Source: Actinomycetes bacterium (GTDB lineage: Bacteria; Actinomycetota; Actinomycetes; Mycobacteriales; Mycobacteriaceae). Taken from it: 64,000 nt of DNA. The DNA is taken from NCBI GenBank assembly GCA_023461275.1, contig JAEYMI010000019.1:1-64000 (forward strand), read 5' to 3'. Made by a program: the position numbers and the translations under genes. The notes beneath the pieces were generated by a model, which was not told the origin of the DNA, made no database searches, and was given only the letters and a program-made list of their open reading frames with translations. Shown here in pieces: positions 55,704-63,901 of the stretch; within the stretch, counting starts at the first letter, position 1; every line of letters begins with the position of its first letter.

Positions 55704-56732
55704 CTAGGTGCACGAAGGGCGCACATCCCGGAAGATCCCGTTGCCGGGCGTCGTGCGGTTCACCGCGTCGACGGCGAGCACCACCGCCGCCGACGTCCAG
55801 CAGCTCTTCTCCACCGGCCACCGTTTGCCGTCGGCGAACACCAAACCCGTCCAGTAGGAGCCATCCGGATCGCGTAGGTGCTGGATGGACGAGATCAGCT
55901 CGATCGCGTCGTCGGTGTCGCCGAGCGCGTCGAGAGCGAGCGCGAGCTCGCACGTCTCCGCACCGGTCACCCACGGTCGATGATCAACGCAGCGAACACC
56001 TTTGCCCGCCACCACGAACTCAGTCCACCGTCGGGCGATGTGCTCCTGACCGGCCCGACCGCGCAGCGCACCGCCGAGCACCGGGTAGTACCAGTCCATC
56101 GAATGCTCCGACGGTGGCTCGAAGATCTCCGGCCGCTCACGTAACGCCGCGCCGAGAGCGGCGTGGGCACGCACCCACTCGGCGTCGGGCTGACCCACCT
56201 CGGCCGCGATGCGGATCGCACAGTCCAACGCCTGAAAGATGCTGGCGTTACCGGTGATCTGCGCCTCGTGGAACATCGCACCGGTCGCGTGGTCACCACC
56301 CCAGCGCACGGCGCCGTCGGGCCGTTGATAGTGACAGACGAGGTTGATCGCCGACCACACCGTCGGCCACATCCGCTCGAGAAATGCACCGTCGCCGGTG
56401 ATCAGGAAGTGATGCCACACCCCGACCGCGATGTAGGCACAGAAGTTGCTGTCGACGTTCGGGTCCTCCACCCGGCCGACGACGGTCCGGATCGGCCAGG
56501 AACCATCGGATCGTTGACGACGACGCGACCAATCGTAGGCGGCCTCGGCCTCAGCTCGAAAACCTGTGACCGACAACGCCATCGCCGACTCCACGTGATC
56601 CCACGGATCAGTCTGCCCACCCGGGAACCACGGCAATGCACCGGACTGCTCCTGCATGCCGACGATGGCTGCGCCGGTGGCATGCAGCTGCGCGGCGCTG
56701 GGAAGTCGGGCTTTCGGCGATACCGCCGTCAT
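55704..56732 (-). CDS. (alpha/alpha)6-barrel protein (prenyltransferase/glucoamylase-like)
   Basis: A 342-residue protein with repeated helical motifs (WDHVESAMALSVTG, DGSWPIRTVVGR, YQRPDGAVRWGG, DPDGSYWTGLVFADGKRWPV) typical of terpenoid cyclase/protein-prenyltransferase folds and of some glycan-active barrels. No DDxxD prenyl motif is evident. It is coupled by ATGA overlap to a methyltransferase and is the last gene of the trio with a GT4 enzyme, suggesting a glycoconjugate path. Substrate unknown. Confidence 0.7.
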   Translation of the reverse strand: MTAVSPKARLPSAAQLHATGAAIVGMQEQSGALPWFPGGQTDPWDHVESAMALSVTGFRAEAEAAYDWSRRRQRSDGSWPIRTVVGRVEDPNVDSNFCAYIAVGVWHHFLITGDGAFLERMWPTVWSAINLVCHYQRPDGAVRWGGDHATGAMFHEAQITGNASIFQALDCAIRIAAEVGQPDAEWVRAHAALGAALRERPEIFEPPSEHSMDWYYPVLGGALRGRAGQEHIARRWTEFVVAGKGVRCVDHRPWVTGAETCELALALDALGDTDDAIELISSIQHLRDPDGSYWTGLVFADGKRWPVEKSCWTSAAVVLAVDAVNRTTPGNGIFRDVRPSCT

Positions 56733-57472
56733 ACAGTGCCGGAAGTCGGGGCGTCGGAAGCGGGAGGCTTACGGAGATACAGGGCAACCGATTTGCCGAT
56801 GACCGGGTTGAGGGCCCGTTCGGCCAGGCGGGTGGCCGAAGGCTTGCTCATCATGTCCCACACCAGCAGCTTGTGATACCCCTTGACCAGCGGGTTGTCG
56901 TTGTTATCCACTCCCACAGCACATTTGAGCCACCAGTACGGGGCATGCAGCGCATGTGCGTGATCGCTTCCGGTCACCTCAAGGCCCGCGGCACGCAGCT
57001 TGCCGGCGAGTTCGGAGGCCTTGTAGATGCGCACATGCCCACCCTCGACCTCGTGGTACTCGTCCGACAGCGCCCAGCACACCTTTTCCGGCCAGTACCG
57101 CGGAACCGTCACCGCACCAATGCCACCGGGCTTGAGGATGCGCGCCATCTCGGCGATCGCCTCGGTGTCCGACGGGATGTGCTCGAGGATCTCCGACATC
57201 AACACGACATCGAAGCTGTTGTCGGCGTACGGAAGTCGTAGCGCATCCCCGACCTCGGCGCGTGCCTTGGCCGATTCCGGTACGTGCCCTTCGGCCATCA
57301 TCGCGTCGAACATGCCTGCGACGTCGGCCATGTCGGACTCCGACTGATCGAAGGCGATCACGTCGGCACCGCGCCGGAACATCTCGTAGGAATGCCGGCC
57401 CTGGCCGGCACCGATGTCGATGGCCTTGGTGCCGGGACCCACCCCGAGTCGGTCGAAATCAACTGTCAGCAC
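56729..57472 (-). CDS. Class I SAM-dependent methyltransferase
   Basis: A 247-residue methyltransferase. Motif I is AIDIGAGQGRHSYEMFRRG, an FDQSESDMAD segment follows, and LMSEILEHIPSDTEAIAEMARILKPGG forms motifs II/III. The substrate is probably a sugar or isoprenoid intermediate, judged by its neighbours. GTG 57472 overlaps the GT4 gene by 14 bases. ATGA overlap with the barrel gene. Confidence 0.82.
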   Translation of the reverse strand: MLTVDFDRLGVGPGTKAIDIGAGQGRHSYEMFRRGADVIAFDQSESDMADVAGMFDAMMAEGHVPESAKARAEVGDALRLPYADNSFDVVLMSEILEHIPSDTEAIAEMARILKPGGIGAVTVPRYWPEKVCWALSDEYHEVEGGHVRIYKASELAGKLRAAGLEVTGSDHAHALHAPYWWLKCAVGVDNNDNPLVKGYHKLLVWDMMSKPSATRLAERALNPVIGKSVALYLRKPPASDAPTSGTV

Positions 57473-58724
57473 GCAGGCGATCCTCTCTCACGCGTTCCAA
57501 GACGGTCTCATAGTGCGCAGCGGTTTTCGCGGCGACCGCCGCCCAGCTGTAGCGTTCCTCCACCCGTCGCCGACCTCCGGCACCCAGCCGCGCCCGTAGA
57601 TCCGCGTCGTCGAGCAGTCGCGCGATGGCTTCTGCAAGCCGTCCGGAATCGCTGGGCGGCACCAGAATTGCCGCACTCTCATCGGTTCCGACGACCTCCG
57701 GGATGGCCCCCGCCCGAGTGGCAACAAGCGACGTCGCGCAGCTCATCGCCTCCACCGCCGGCAGCGAGAAACCTTCGTACAGTGATGGCACACAGGCGAT
57801 TTCGGCCGACGCCAACAGGTCCGCCATTTCCTGATCTTCCAGACCCGAGACCACCCGCACCCGATCCCCTATGGCCAGCTGATCGATCAACTTCGCCGAC
57901 GGCCCGGTCGGGTCGAGTTTGGAGACCAGGACCAATTCGACGTCACGTTCGGAGGCGAGTTTGCCGATCGCCTCCAACAGGTACGACACCCCCTTGAGCG
58001 GTGCGTCGGCGCTGGCAACGCACACCACCCGATGGGCGACGCGCTGATCACCAGGCCGGAAGACCTCGGTGTCCACGCCGAGCGGGATCGTGGTGATCCG
58101 GCCCGACGGGATGTCGAAGGCCTTACGGATATCGACCTCACTGCTGCGGGAGACGGTGAGCAACTCCGGGATTCGACGCGCCACCCGCCCCTGCATGCGC
58201 AGGAAGGAATGCCACCGCCACGCGGTGACCTTGCTCAAACCCTTGGCCGCTTTAACCGCCAGCGTGCGATCACGCGTGATCGGATGATGGATCGTGGCGA
58301 TCAGCGGGAACCCGGCCTTCTGGATGTCGAGCAATCCGTAACCGAGACACTGATTGTCGTGCACGATGTCGAAATCGTCGCGGCGCTGCTTCAGCAGACG
58401 CGCCACTCGCAGCGAAAAGGTCAGCGGCTCACCGAAACTCGCCGTCCACATGGCACCGACCTCGAGTGCGTCGATCCAGTCACGGTATTCGCTCAGGCGC
58501 GGATTGCGAAACGGCTCGGGCTCACCGTAGAGGTCGAGGCTGGGCACCTTGGTGACCGTGACCCCGGCGTCGATGGCCACCGCGTCGAGTTCCGGATAGG
58601 GCTGCCCGGAGAAGATCTCGACCTGGTGGCCGAGCAACGCCAGCTCACGACTGAGGTGACGGACGTAGACGCCCTGACCGCCGCAATGTGGTTTGCTCCG
58701 GTAGGACAGCAGCGCAACGCGCAT
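57459..58724 (-). CDS. Family 4 glycosyltransferase
   Basis: A 421-residue GT-B glycosyltransferase. The N-terminal donor/acceptor segment reads RSKPHCGGQGVYVRHLSREL (GGQG motif). The C-terminal nucleotide-sugar segment reads VPSLYEGFSLPAVEAMSCATSLVAT with EGFSLPAVEAM, the GT4 E-x7-E region. Start ATG 58724, 2 bases before the fprB stop. It probably initiates or extends a glycan later methylated by the partner enzyme. Confidence 0.87.
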   Translation of the reverse strand: MRVALLSYRSKPHCGGQGVYVRHLSRELALLGHQVEIFSGQPYPELDAVAIDAGVTVTKVPSLDLYGEPEPFRNPRLSEYRDWIDALEVGAMWTASFGEPLTFSLRVARLLKQRRDDFDIVHDNQCLGYGLLDIQKAGFPLIATIHHPITRDRTLAVKAAKGLSKVTAWRWHSFLRMQGRVARRIPELLTVSRSSEVDIRKAFDIPSGRITTIPLGVDTEVFRPGDQRVAHRVVCVASADAPLKGVSYLLEAIGKLASERDVELVLVSKLDPTGPSAKLIDQLAIGDRVRVVSGLEDQEMADLLASAEIACVPSLYEGFSLPAVEAMSCATSLVATRAGAIPEVVGTDESAAILVPPSDSGRLAEAIARLLDDADLRARLGAGGRRRVEERYSWAAVAAKTAAHYETVLERVREDRLRADS

Positions 58725-58726
58725 TC

Positions 58727-60406
58727 CTACTGCCCCGAGCCGACGGCGATGGCCTGCAGGTCGGCGACGCTGACCAGTTTGAGGCGTCGACGACCCGCAT
58801 CCTTGCCGGCGGCTTTCTCCGCGGCGTCGATCTTCTTCCAGCCGGCGAGATTCACCCGGACCGCTCCACGCTGCTCCACCAGCGACGCGACATCGTCGCG
58901 CGCGGTGCCCGGGTCGGTCAGTTCACCGGCGATGAAGTCGGCGATCACCGCTTCGGCGGTTTCCTGGCCGCACAACCGATTTCGACCGATTCCGCCGGTG
59001 GCGCCACGCTTGATCCAGCCGGTCACGTACAGGCCCTTGGCGACCTCGCCACCCGGCTCGGCCAGCACGCGGCCGGCGTCGTTGGGGACCACGCCACGCA
59101 CCTCGTCGAACGGCATACCGGCCACCGGCGTGCCCCGATAACCGATGGCGCGCAACACCAGTGACGTCTCCAGCGCCGCCGACTCACCGGTGGGCGTGAC
59201 GGCGGTTGCGTTGTCGGCATAGACATTTCGCGTATAAGTGAGCTTCTCGACGCTACCCGACCCGGACTCGTCGGACAATTCCAGCGGCGAGGTCAGGAAC
59301 CGGAACACGATGCGACGGTTGCCTTCTTCGGTCTTGCGCTCGGAGAATTCACGGGCCAACCGAATTTTGGTGGCGATCGTCGAATCCAATGAGCCGTCGT
59401 CCAGGGCGGCCGAGGTGGCGTCGTCGAGGACCAGTTCGTCGGGGTCGATGATGACGTCGACGCCGGCGACGTCGCCGAGCGCCAGGAATTCACTGTTGGT
59501 GTAGGCGGCCTGCGCGACGCCGCGTCGGGCCATGATGACCACCTCGCGCACGTTCGATTCTCGCAACGCGGCCAGGGCGTGTTCGGCGATGTCGGTCTTC
59601 GCGAGCTCATCGGGGTCGGTGACCAGAATGCGCGCCACGTCCAGCGCGACGTTGCCGTTGCCGATCACCACCGCCCGCTCGCCGGAGAGATCGACGGACA
59701 GATCGGTGAAGTCGGGGTGCCCGTTGTACCAGGCGACGAACTCGGTGGCGGCCACCGAACCGGCGAGATCCTCACCCGGCACGTCGAGGCGTTTGTCCGA
59801 CGACGCGCCGACGGCGTAGATCACCGCGTGATAGCGCGCCACCAGTTCGTCGTGGGTGATGTGGGTGCCGACCTCGACATTGAGGAAGTAGTCGAAGTTG
59901 CGTCGCGCCGAGACCGTCGCGAACGTCTTCTCGACGCCCTTGGTCGCCGCGTGGTCGGGGGCAACGCCGAGCCGCACGAGGCCGTACGGGGTGGGCAGCC
60001 GATCGAACATGTCGACCTTGATCGACGCCTTGCGGACCAGTTCCTCGGCAGCGTAGAAGGCGGCCGGACCGGCTCCGACGATCGCCACGTGCAGTTCCTT
60101 GTCGGGTAGCGCGGGGGCCTTCTTCGGCGGGATCAGTCCGGAGTCGACGTCGTGGTCTTTGAAGTAGTCCTCGTTGATCTGCAGATAGGGCTCGTCGCGT
60201 TCGGAGAGCTGGTCGTCGGGCACGATGGCCTCGACCGGGCATTCGTCAATACAAGCCCCGCAGTCGATGCAGGTGTCGGGGTCGATGTAGAGCATCTCGG
60301 TGGTGAGGAACTCGGGCTCGCCTGGCGTAGGGTGAATGCAGTTGACCGGGCACGCGACAACGCAGCTCGCGTCGTTGCAGCACGGGCGGGTGATCACATG
60401 CGCCAT
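58727..60406 (-). CDS. fprB: Ferredoxin/ferredoxin-NADP reductase (FprB)
   Basis: A 559-residue fusion. Residues about 1-75 form a 7Fe-type ferredoxin (CCNDASCVVACPVNCIHP, then CIDCGACIDECPVEAI). The rest is an FAD/NADPH reductase (VAIVGAGPAAFYAAEELVRK, VVIGNGNVALDVARI, RGATGGIGRNR). It moves electrons between NADPH and low-potential ferredoxins, as mycobacterial FprB. Start 60406 has GAGGAAAC upstream. Divergent from the thioesterase gene. Confidence 0.92.
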   Translation of the reverse strand: MAHVITRPCCNDASCVVACPVNCIHPTPGEPEFLTTEMLYIDPDTCIDCGACIDECPVEAIVPDDQLSERDEPYLQINEDYFKDHDVDSGLIPPKKAPALPDKELHVAIVGAGPAAFYAAEELVRKASIKVDMFDRLPTPYGLVRLGVAPDHAATKGVEKTFATVSARRNFDYFLNVEVGTHITHDELVARYHAVIYAVGASSDKRLDVPGEDLAGSVAATEFVAWYNGHPDFTDLSVDLSGERAVVIGNGNVALDVARILVTDPDELAKTDIAEHALAALRESNVREVVIMARRGVAQAAYTNSEFLALGDVAGVDVIIDPDELVLDDATSAALDDGSLDSTIATKIRLAREFSERKTEEGNRRIVFRFLTSPLELSDESGSGSVEKLTYTRNVYADNATAVTPTGESAALETSLVLRAIGYRGTPVAGMPFDEVRGVVPNDAGRVLAEPGGEVAKGLYVTGWIKRGATGGIGRNRLCGQETAEAVIADFIAGELTDPGTARDDVASLVEQRGAVRVNLAGWKKIDAAEKAAGKDAGRRRLKLVSVADLQAIAVGSGQ

Positions 60407-60506
60407 CTGCCGTTTCCTCGCATCCAACACGTGGAACGTGTTCTAGTTCTTGGGCTGAAGTTAGTGCAACCGCAAGGTTACCGCCGTCCCAGAGAAAGGC
60501 TTCGCA

Positions 60507-61343
60507 GTGACCACTTCGATTCCGGATACCGGCACGCCACACGCTCCGCTGCCGGACCGGAAAGAGGGCGCCCGATTCTTCGAGGGCACCTACCGGGTCC
60601 GCACCGGCGACGTCGATCAGGACATGCGGGTGCGTCTGGATGCGGTGGCCCGGTATCTGCAGGACGTCGCCAACGACAACATCGAGGCCACCGACTTCGG
60701 CGCGTCGGACCCGTTCTGGATCATCCGCCGAACCATCATCGACGTCATCCGGCCGTTTTCCTGGCCGGCCGGGATCACCGCGCAACGCTGGTGCGGCGCA
60801 CTCTCGACGCGCTGGACCAACATGCGGGTGCGGCTGACCGCCGACCACGAAACAAACCGGTTCAATCCCGACGAGCGCCAACCGGGCCTGATCGAGACCG
60901 AGGCGTTCTGGATCAACGTCAACGATCAGGGCGTGCCGTCACGGATCTCCGACGACATGTTCGAGCAGATCAGCGCGATGACCGACGTGCACCGGCTGCG
61001 GTGGAAGTCGATCAATCCGGAGAAGGCACCCGCGGCGTCGGAGGTGGATCTGCCCGACCGCGAACACGTTCTGCGGATCACTGACTTCGACCCGTTCAAA
61101 CACCTCAACAACGCCGCCTACCTCGAGGCGATCGAGGACGAGCTCATCGATCACCCGGACCTGATCGACGGGCCGCACCGCGCGGTCATCGAGTACCTCA
61201 AACCGATCGTGCCGGGCACGCGACTGATGCTGCGTCGGGTCCGCGAGGCCGACCGGCTACTGGTGTGGATTCTGATCGGCGACGACTTCGACGTGGTGGC
61301 GGCGACGGTGTCCGTCACGCGGACGCCGTCGGCGGAGCAGTGA
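60507..61343 (+). CDS. Acyl-ACP thioesterase-like protein
   Basis: A 278-residue protein of the acyl-ACP thioesterase family (FatA/FatB type), double hotdog. Visible are FFEGTYRVRTGDVDQDMRVR, ARYLQDVANDNIE, FWIIRRTIIDV, and in the second half ITDFDPFKHLNNAAYLEAIEDEL, matching the family's N-x-H-x-N-N region. GTG 60507 follows AGAGAAAGG. Terminates fatty-acid chains to release free acids; whether the physiological substrate is acyl-ACP is inferred. Converges with the DUF3558 genes, 10 bases apart. Confidence 0.82.
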   Translation: MTTSIPDTGTPHAPLPDRKEGARFFEGTYRVRTGDVDQDMRVRLDAVARYLQDVANDNIEATDFGASDPFWIIRRTIIDVIRPFSWPAGITAQRWCGALSTRWTNMRVRLTADHETNRFNPDERQPGLIETEAFWINVNDQGVPSRISDDMFEQISAMTDVHRLRWKSINPEKAPAASEVDLPDREHVLRITDFDPFKHLNNAAYLEAIEDELIDHPDLIDGPHRAVIEYLKPIVPGTRLMLRRVREADRLLVWILIGDDFDVVAATVSVTRTPSAEQ

Positions 61344-61353
61344 CCGAACTGGC

Positions 61354-61938
61354 TCACTGACCGCCGCTGAGCAGCAACTCCATCAGCTTCGTGGGTGCCG
61401 CGCAGGGGTCGGCGGGCACGGCCGCGCTGCGCGGCTCTACCCACCAGGTGTAGACGCCGCGGCTCGGCGCCCGGGCGGTCACGCCACACACCGCGGGCCG
61501 CTTGGGGTCGCGCTGGGTGAAGGCGGCCTGGCTGGCGACCTTGATGTTCTCGGTCTGATAGCCGAGCTTCTGCGCAGTGTTCTTCTCCACGCTCATCGAA
61601 CCCCACTCAAACCAGTTGAAGGTCACCGACGCCAGCACCGGGCCGTCGACGATCCACCGGCAGATCGCGCCGTTGAACGTGCTGCGCGCCGACGTCCCGC
61701 CGACCGCCTGCGCGATCTGCGCCGGCGCCAGGATCTGGCATTCGAGCAAGAGTTTGTCGAACTGGTCGGTGTTGACCGAGCCGGGCTGCTGGTTGTCGGC
61801 GCCACCCACGGCATACGGTTGGCCGTCGACGGTGCACGCCGTCGCAGTGCCGATGAGCAGCAACGACAGCACTGCGAGCACGGCTCGTTTCATGGCTGGG
61901 CGTCTCAGGGCTGGGTGTCTCAGGGCTGGGCGCGTCAT
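61354..61938 (-). CDS. DUF3558 lipoprotein
   Basis: A 194-residue lipoprotein. Signal peptide AVLAVLSLLLIGTATA with lipobox Cys35, then a DUF3558 domain (QFDKLLLECQILAPAQIAQAVGG, CRWIVDG, VTFNWFEWGSMSVEK). Function unknown; common in mycolata. ATG 61938 overlaps the upstream gene stop (ATGA); MKRAVLAV at 61893 is an alternative, giving a shorter N-region. Its N-terminus comes from a 15-bp tandem repeat (TCAGGGCTGGGTGTC type). Confidence 0.78.
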   Translation of the reverse strand: MTRPALRHPALRRPAMKRAVLAVLSLLLIGTATACTVDGQPYAVGGADNQQPGSVNTDQFDKLLLECQILAPAQIAQAVGGTSARSTFNGAICRWIVDGPVLASVTFNWFEWGSMSVEKNTAQKLGYQTENIKVASQAAFTQRDPKRPAVCGVTARAPSRGVYTWWVEPRSAAVPADPCAAPTKLMELLLSGGQ

Positions 61939-62828
61939 GACGAGCGCTCGATCGACAGGCGCGCCAGCTCGCGTGTGGCGTCGCAGATCTGATCGGTCGG
62001 TGTGACGGGCTGACCCGCCCGTTGTGCGCCGGCGCTGACCGACCATTCGAAGAAGTCGCCACCGAAGTCGAGGCCGATCTCGCAGATCCCACTGTCGGAG
62101 GCGATGAAGCCCTTGTGTCCGTTGATCTCGATGTCCTTGGTGGATTCGCGCGACAGCTGCTCGGTGGCGCGCTCACGACCGATCGGCGAACCGCGGTACC
62201 AGTTGAACGACGCCACCGGGCCGGTGCGGTCGGCGCTGGAGTCCCACTCGCACACCGACGCGTTGTTGACCGTGTTGCTCAGTCCGCCGAACTTGGTGAT
62301 GCGCCCGACCTCCTCGGTGGTCACGCCGCCGCACTCCCCGAAGAACGGGCCGGCACCGGCCTTCCCCTCGGACTGCTGGTTGGCCGCTTTCGACGAGTCC
62401 GACGAGTCGTCGTCGGAGCATCCGGCTAGCAACATCGCCACGACGGCGACAACGGCGATGAGGAAACCGCCGCGCGACCGCAGCCGATCGAGTTCGCGGC
62501 GATCACGTTTCGTCGGTCGCCCGGCACCGGGGTCGCGTCGAGGGACTGCCGCGACGATCTCACGTGGTGGCGGCGGTGGGCTGTGGTCGATGTAGCACTC
62601 GGCGGCGGCCGGCGCCGACACACGTTTGCTGATCTCCTTGGCAACTTCGACGATGCGTTCGCGACCGTTGAGTCGGACCCGCACCTCGTCGCCGACGACG
62701 ATGTTCTGCGCGGGTTTCGCGGGGGCACCGTTGACGCGGACGTGTCCGCCGCGGCATGCCGCGCCCGCGGCGGAACGGGTCTTGGTCAGTCGGATCGCCC
62801 AGATCCAGCTGTCGACGCGAGTGGCCAT
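61935..62828 (-). CDS. S4 RNA-binding domain fused to DUF3558 lipoprotein domain
   Basis: A 297-residue single reading frame. Residues about 1-110 are an S4 domain (WIWAIRLTKTRSAAGAACRG, VRVNGAPAKPAQNIVVGDEV, Hsp15/RqcP-like) ending in RDRRELDRLRSR, where stand-alone S4 proteins usually end. It runs on without a start codon into GGFLIAVVAVVAMLLAGC (Cys137, lipoprotein-like), Ser/Asp linker, and a DUF3558 domain (ECGGVTTEEVGRITKFGG, CEWDSS, SFNWYRGSP). This predicts a cytoplasmic RNA-binding head, one membrane segment and an external tail. A frameshifted pair or CTG start (LRSRGGFL) is the alternative. Confidence 0.6.
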   Translation of the reverse strand: MATRVDSWIWAIRLTKTRSAAGAACRGGHVRVNGAPAKPAQNIVVGDEVRVRLNGRERIVEVAKEISKRVSAPAAAECYIDHSPPPPPREIVAAVPRRDPGAGRPTKRDRRELDRLRSRGGFLIAVVAVVAMLLAGCSDDDSSDSSKAANQQSEGKAGAGPFFGECGGVTTEEVGRITKFGGLSNTVNNASVCEWDSSADRTGPVASFNWYRGSPIGRERATEQLSRESTKDIEINGHKGFIASDSGICEIGLDFGGDFFEWSVSAGAQRAGQPVTPTDQICDATRELARLSIERSS

Positions 62829-62834
62829 CGGTGG

Positions 62835-62893
62835 TGGTTCGACTCCTTGCGCTACAGATTTGGGCGCTACTGGTTTGGGCGCTACAAACGGGT
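62835..62893. repeat. 15-bp repeats upstream of the S4-DUF3558 gene
   Basis: GCGCTACAGATTTGG, GCGCTACTGGTTTGG, GCGCTACAAACGGG: three imperfect 15-bp units in the short gap upstream of the gene start at 62828. Another tandem array next to a gene start. Confidence 0.5.
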
Positions 62894-62937
62894 AGGCGCC
62901 ACGGCTGGGGTTGGCGCTGCGGACTGGGTTGACGGGT

Positions 62938-63132
62938 CTACTTCTGCTTGGTGAGCAGGTAGTAACCGACGCCTCCCGCCACCACCGCAAGGATGAGGGC
63001 CAGCCAGAAGCTGGTCAACCACCAGACGACGCCGAACACCACGATGCCGGGCGAGATGGCTGCCAGCGACATGCCGGGATGCTGACGCACCACCTGCGAA
63101 ACGGCTTTGCTCTTTTCCGGGTCCACCGCCAT
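62938..63132 (-). CDS. Small membrane protein
   Basis: A 64-residue protein: charged N-terminus (MAVDPEKSKAVSQVVRQHPG), two closely spaced hydrophobic stretches (AAISPGIVVFGVVWWLTSF, WLALILAVVAGGVGYYLL), basic end (TKQK). ATG 63132 is preceded by CCAGGAGGAACC, a strong ribosome site. Unrecognised; probably inner-membrane. Confidence 0.75.
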   Translation of the reverse strand: MAVDPEKSKAVSQVVRQHPGMSLAAISPGIVVFGVVWWLTSFWLALILAVVAGGVGYYLLTKQK

Positions 63133-63213
63133 GGTTCCTCCTGGTGTTGGTCGCTCCACTGTAGCCAAGATCGGGGACATGACGGTTGGGCTGCGTCGGG
63201 GCGTCGGAATCGG

Positions 63214-63290
63214 CGTGACACAACCTCGGTGTCAGCGCAATGCCGGACCGATAGTGGCCACGGCGGCGCTCTCCCGCCGAGGCTGTGTCA
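63214..63290. repeat. 77-bp palindromic element, copy 2
   Basis: GTGACACAACCTCGG (63214-63228) and CCGAGGCTGTGTCAC (63276-63290) are inverted arms (14/15). Same length and inner landmark (CGATAG at positions 35-40) as 15358-15434. It lies between the small membrane gene and yceI. Confidence 0.85.
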
Positions 63291-63318
63291 CGGCGACGCG
63301 AGGTCGGGTCACGACAGC

Positions 63319-63870
63319 TCAGGCCACGACGATGCTGATGTCGACGCCTACCTCATCGGCGACCTTCAGCGCGCCCATCATCAGCGAGTACGGCTTGAGG
63401 TCGAAGTCGCGGTGACTGACGACGCTGCTCGCGGTGACGGTGGTGCCGTCGGCGGAGCGGGCGAAGTCCAGCGCGTGGGGTCGGCTGCGGCCGTTGATGG
63501 TCAACGTCCCCTCGGCCCGGTAGCCGTCGGAGGTGGCGTTGATCGACGACGACTCGTAGGTGATCTCCGGACGGTCGGCGGCGTGCAGCGACTTGAGCGC
63601 GTTGGATTGGGCGACCGCCTTCTCCGGCGCGGTCAATGGCGTGAGACCACCTTCGCCGGAGACGACGCGAATGGAGCCGACGACGATGGTCGCGGTGATC
63701 GCCACCGGCTCGTCGTCGCGGGTGGTCGCCTGACCCGACCACTCCCCGATCTCGATCGTCAGCCGGTGACCGGTACGCGCGGCCCGCCCGGCGACGTCGG
63801 TGTGGAGGGTGATCGTGCCGTTGTCCTGACCGAATGCCCAGTGTTCGAGGTCGCGCTGCTCGTCGCTCAT
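63319..63870 (-). CDS. YceI-like lipid-binding protein
   Basis: A 183-residue YceI-family beta-barrel (lipocalin-like, binds isoprenoids). Segments: ITLHTDVAGRAARTGHRLTI, DRPEITYESSSINAT, GTLTINGRSRPHALDFA, SVVSHRDFDLKPYSLMMGALKVADEV. No signal peptide; starts MSDEQRDLEHW. ATG 63870 follows CACGGAAGCG. It lies 31 bases after a Thr/Ser-rich gene on the same strand. Confidence 0.85.
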   Translation of the reverse strand: MSDEQRDLEHWAFGQDNGTITLHTDVAGRAARTGHRLTIEIGEWSGQATTRDDEPVAITATIVVGSIRVVSGEGGLTPLTAPEKAVAQSNALKSLHAADRPEITYESSSINATSDGYRAEGTLTINGRSRPHALDFARSADGTTVTASSVVSHRDFDLKPYSLMMGALKVADEVGVDISIVVA

Positions 63871-63901
63871 CGCTTCCGTGATAGCACGAATTCGACGAGC
63901 G

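Noticed and set aside
63719..63742. Start of a minus-strand Arg-rich ORF inside yceI
   Set aside because: Out-of-frame shadow of the YceI gene.
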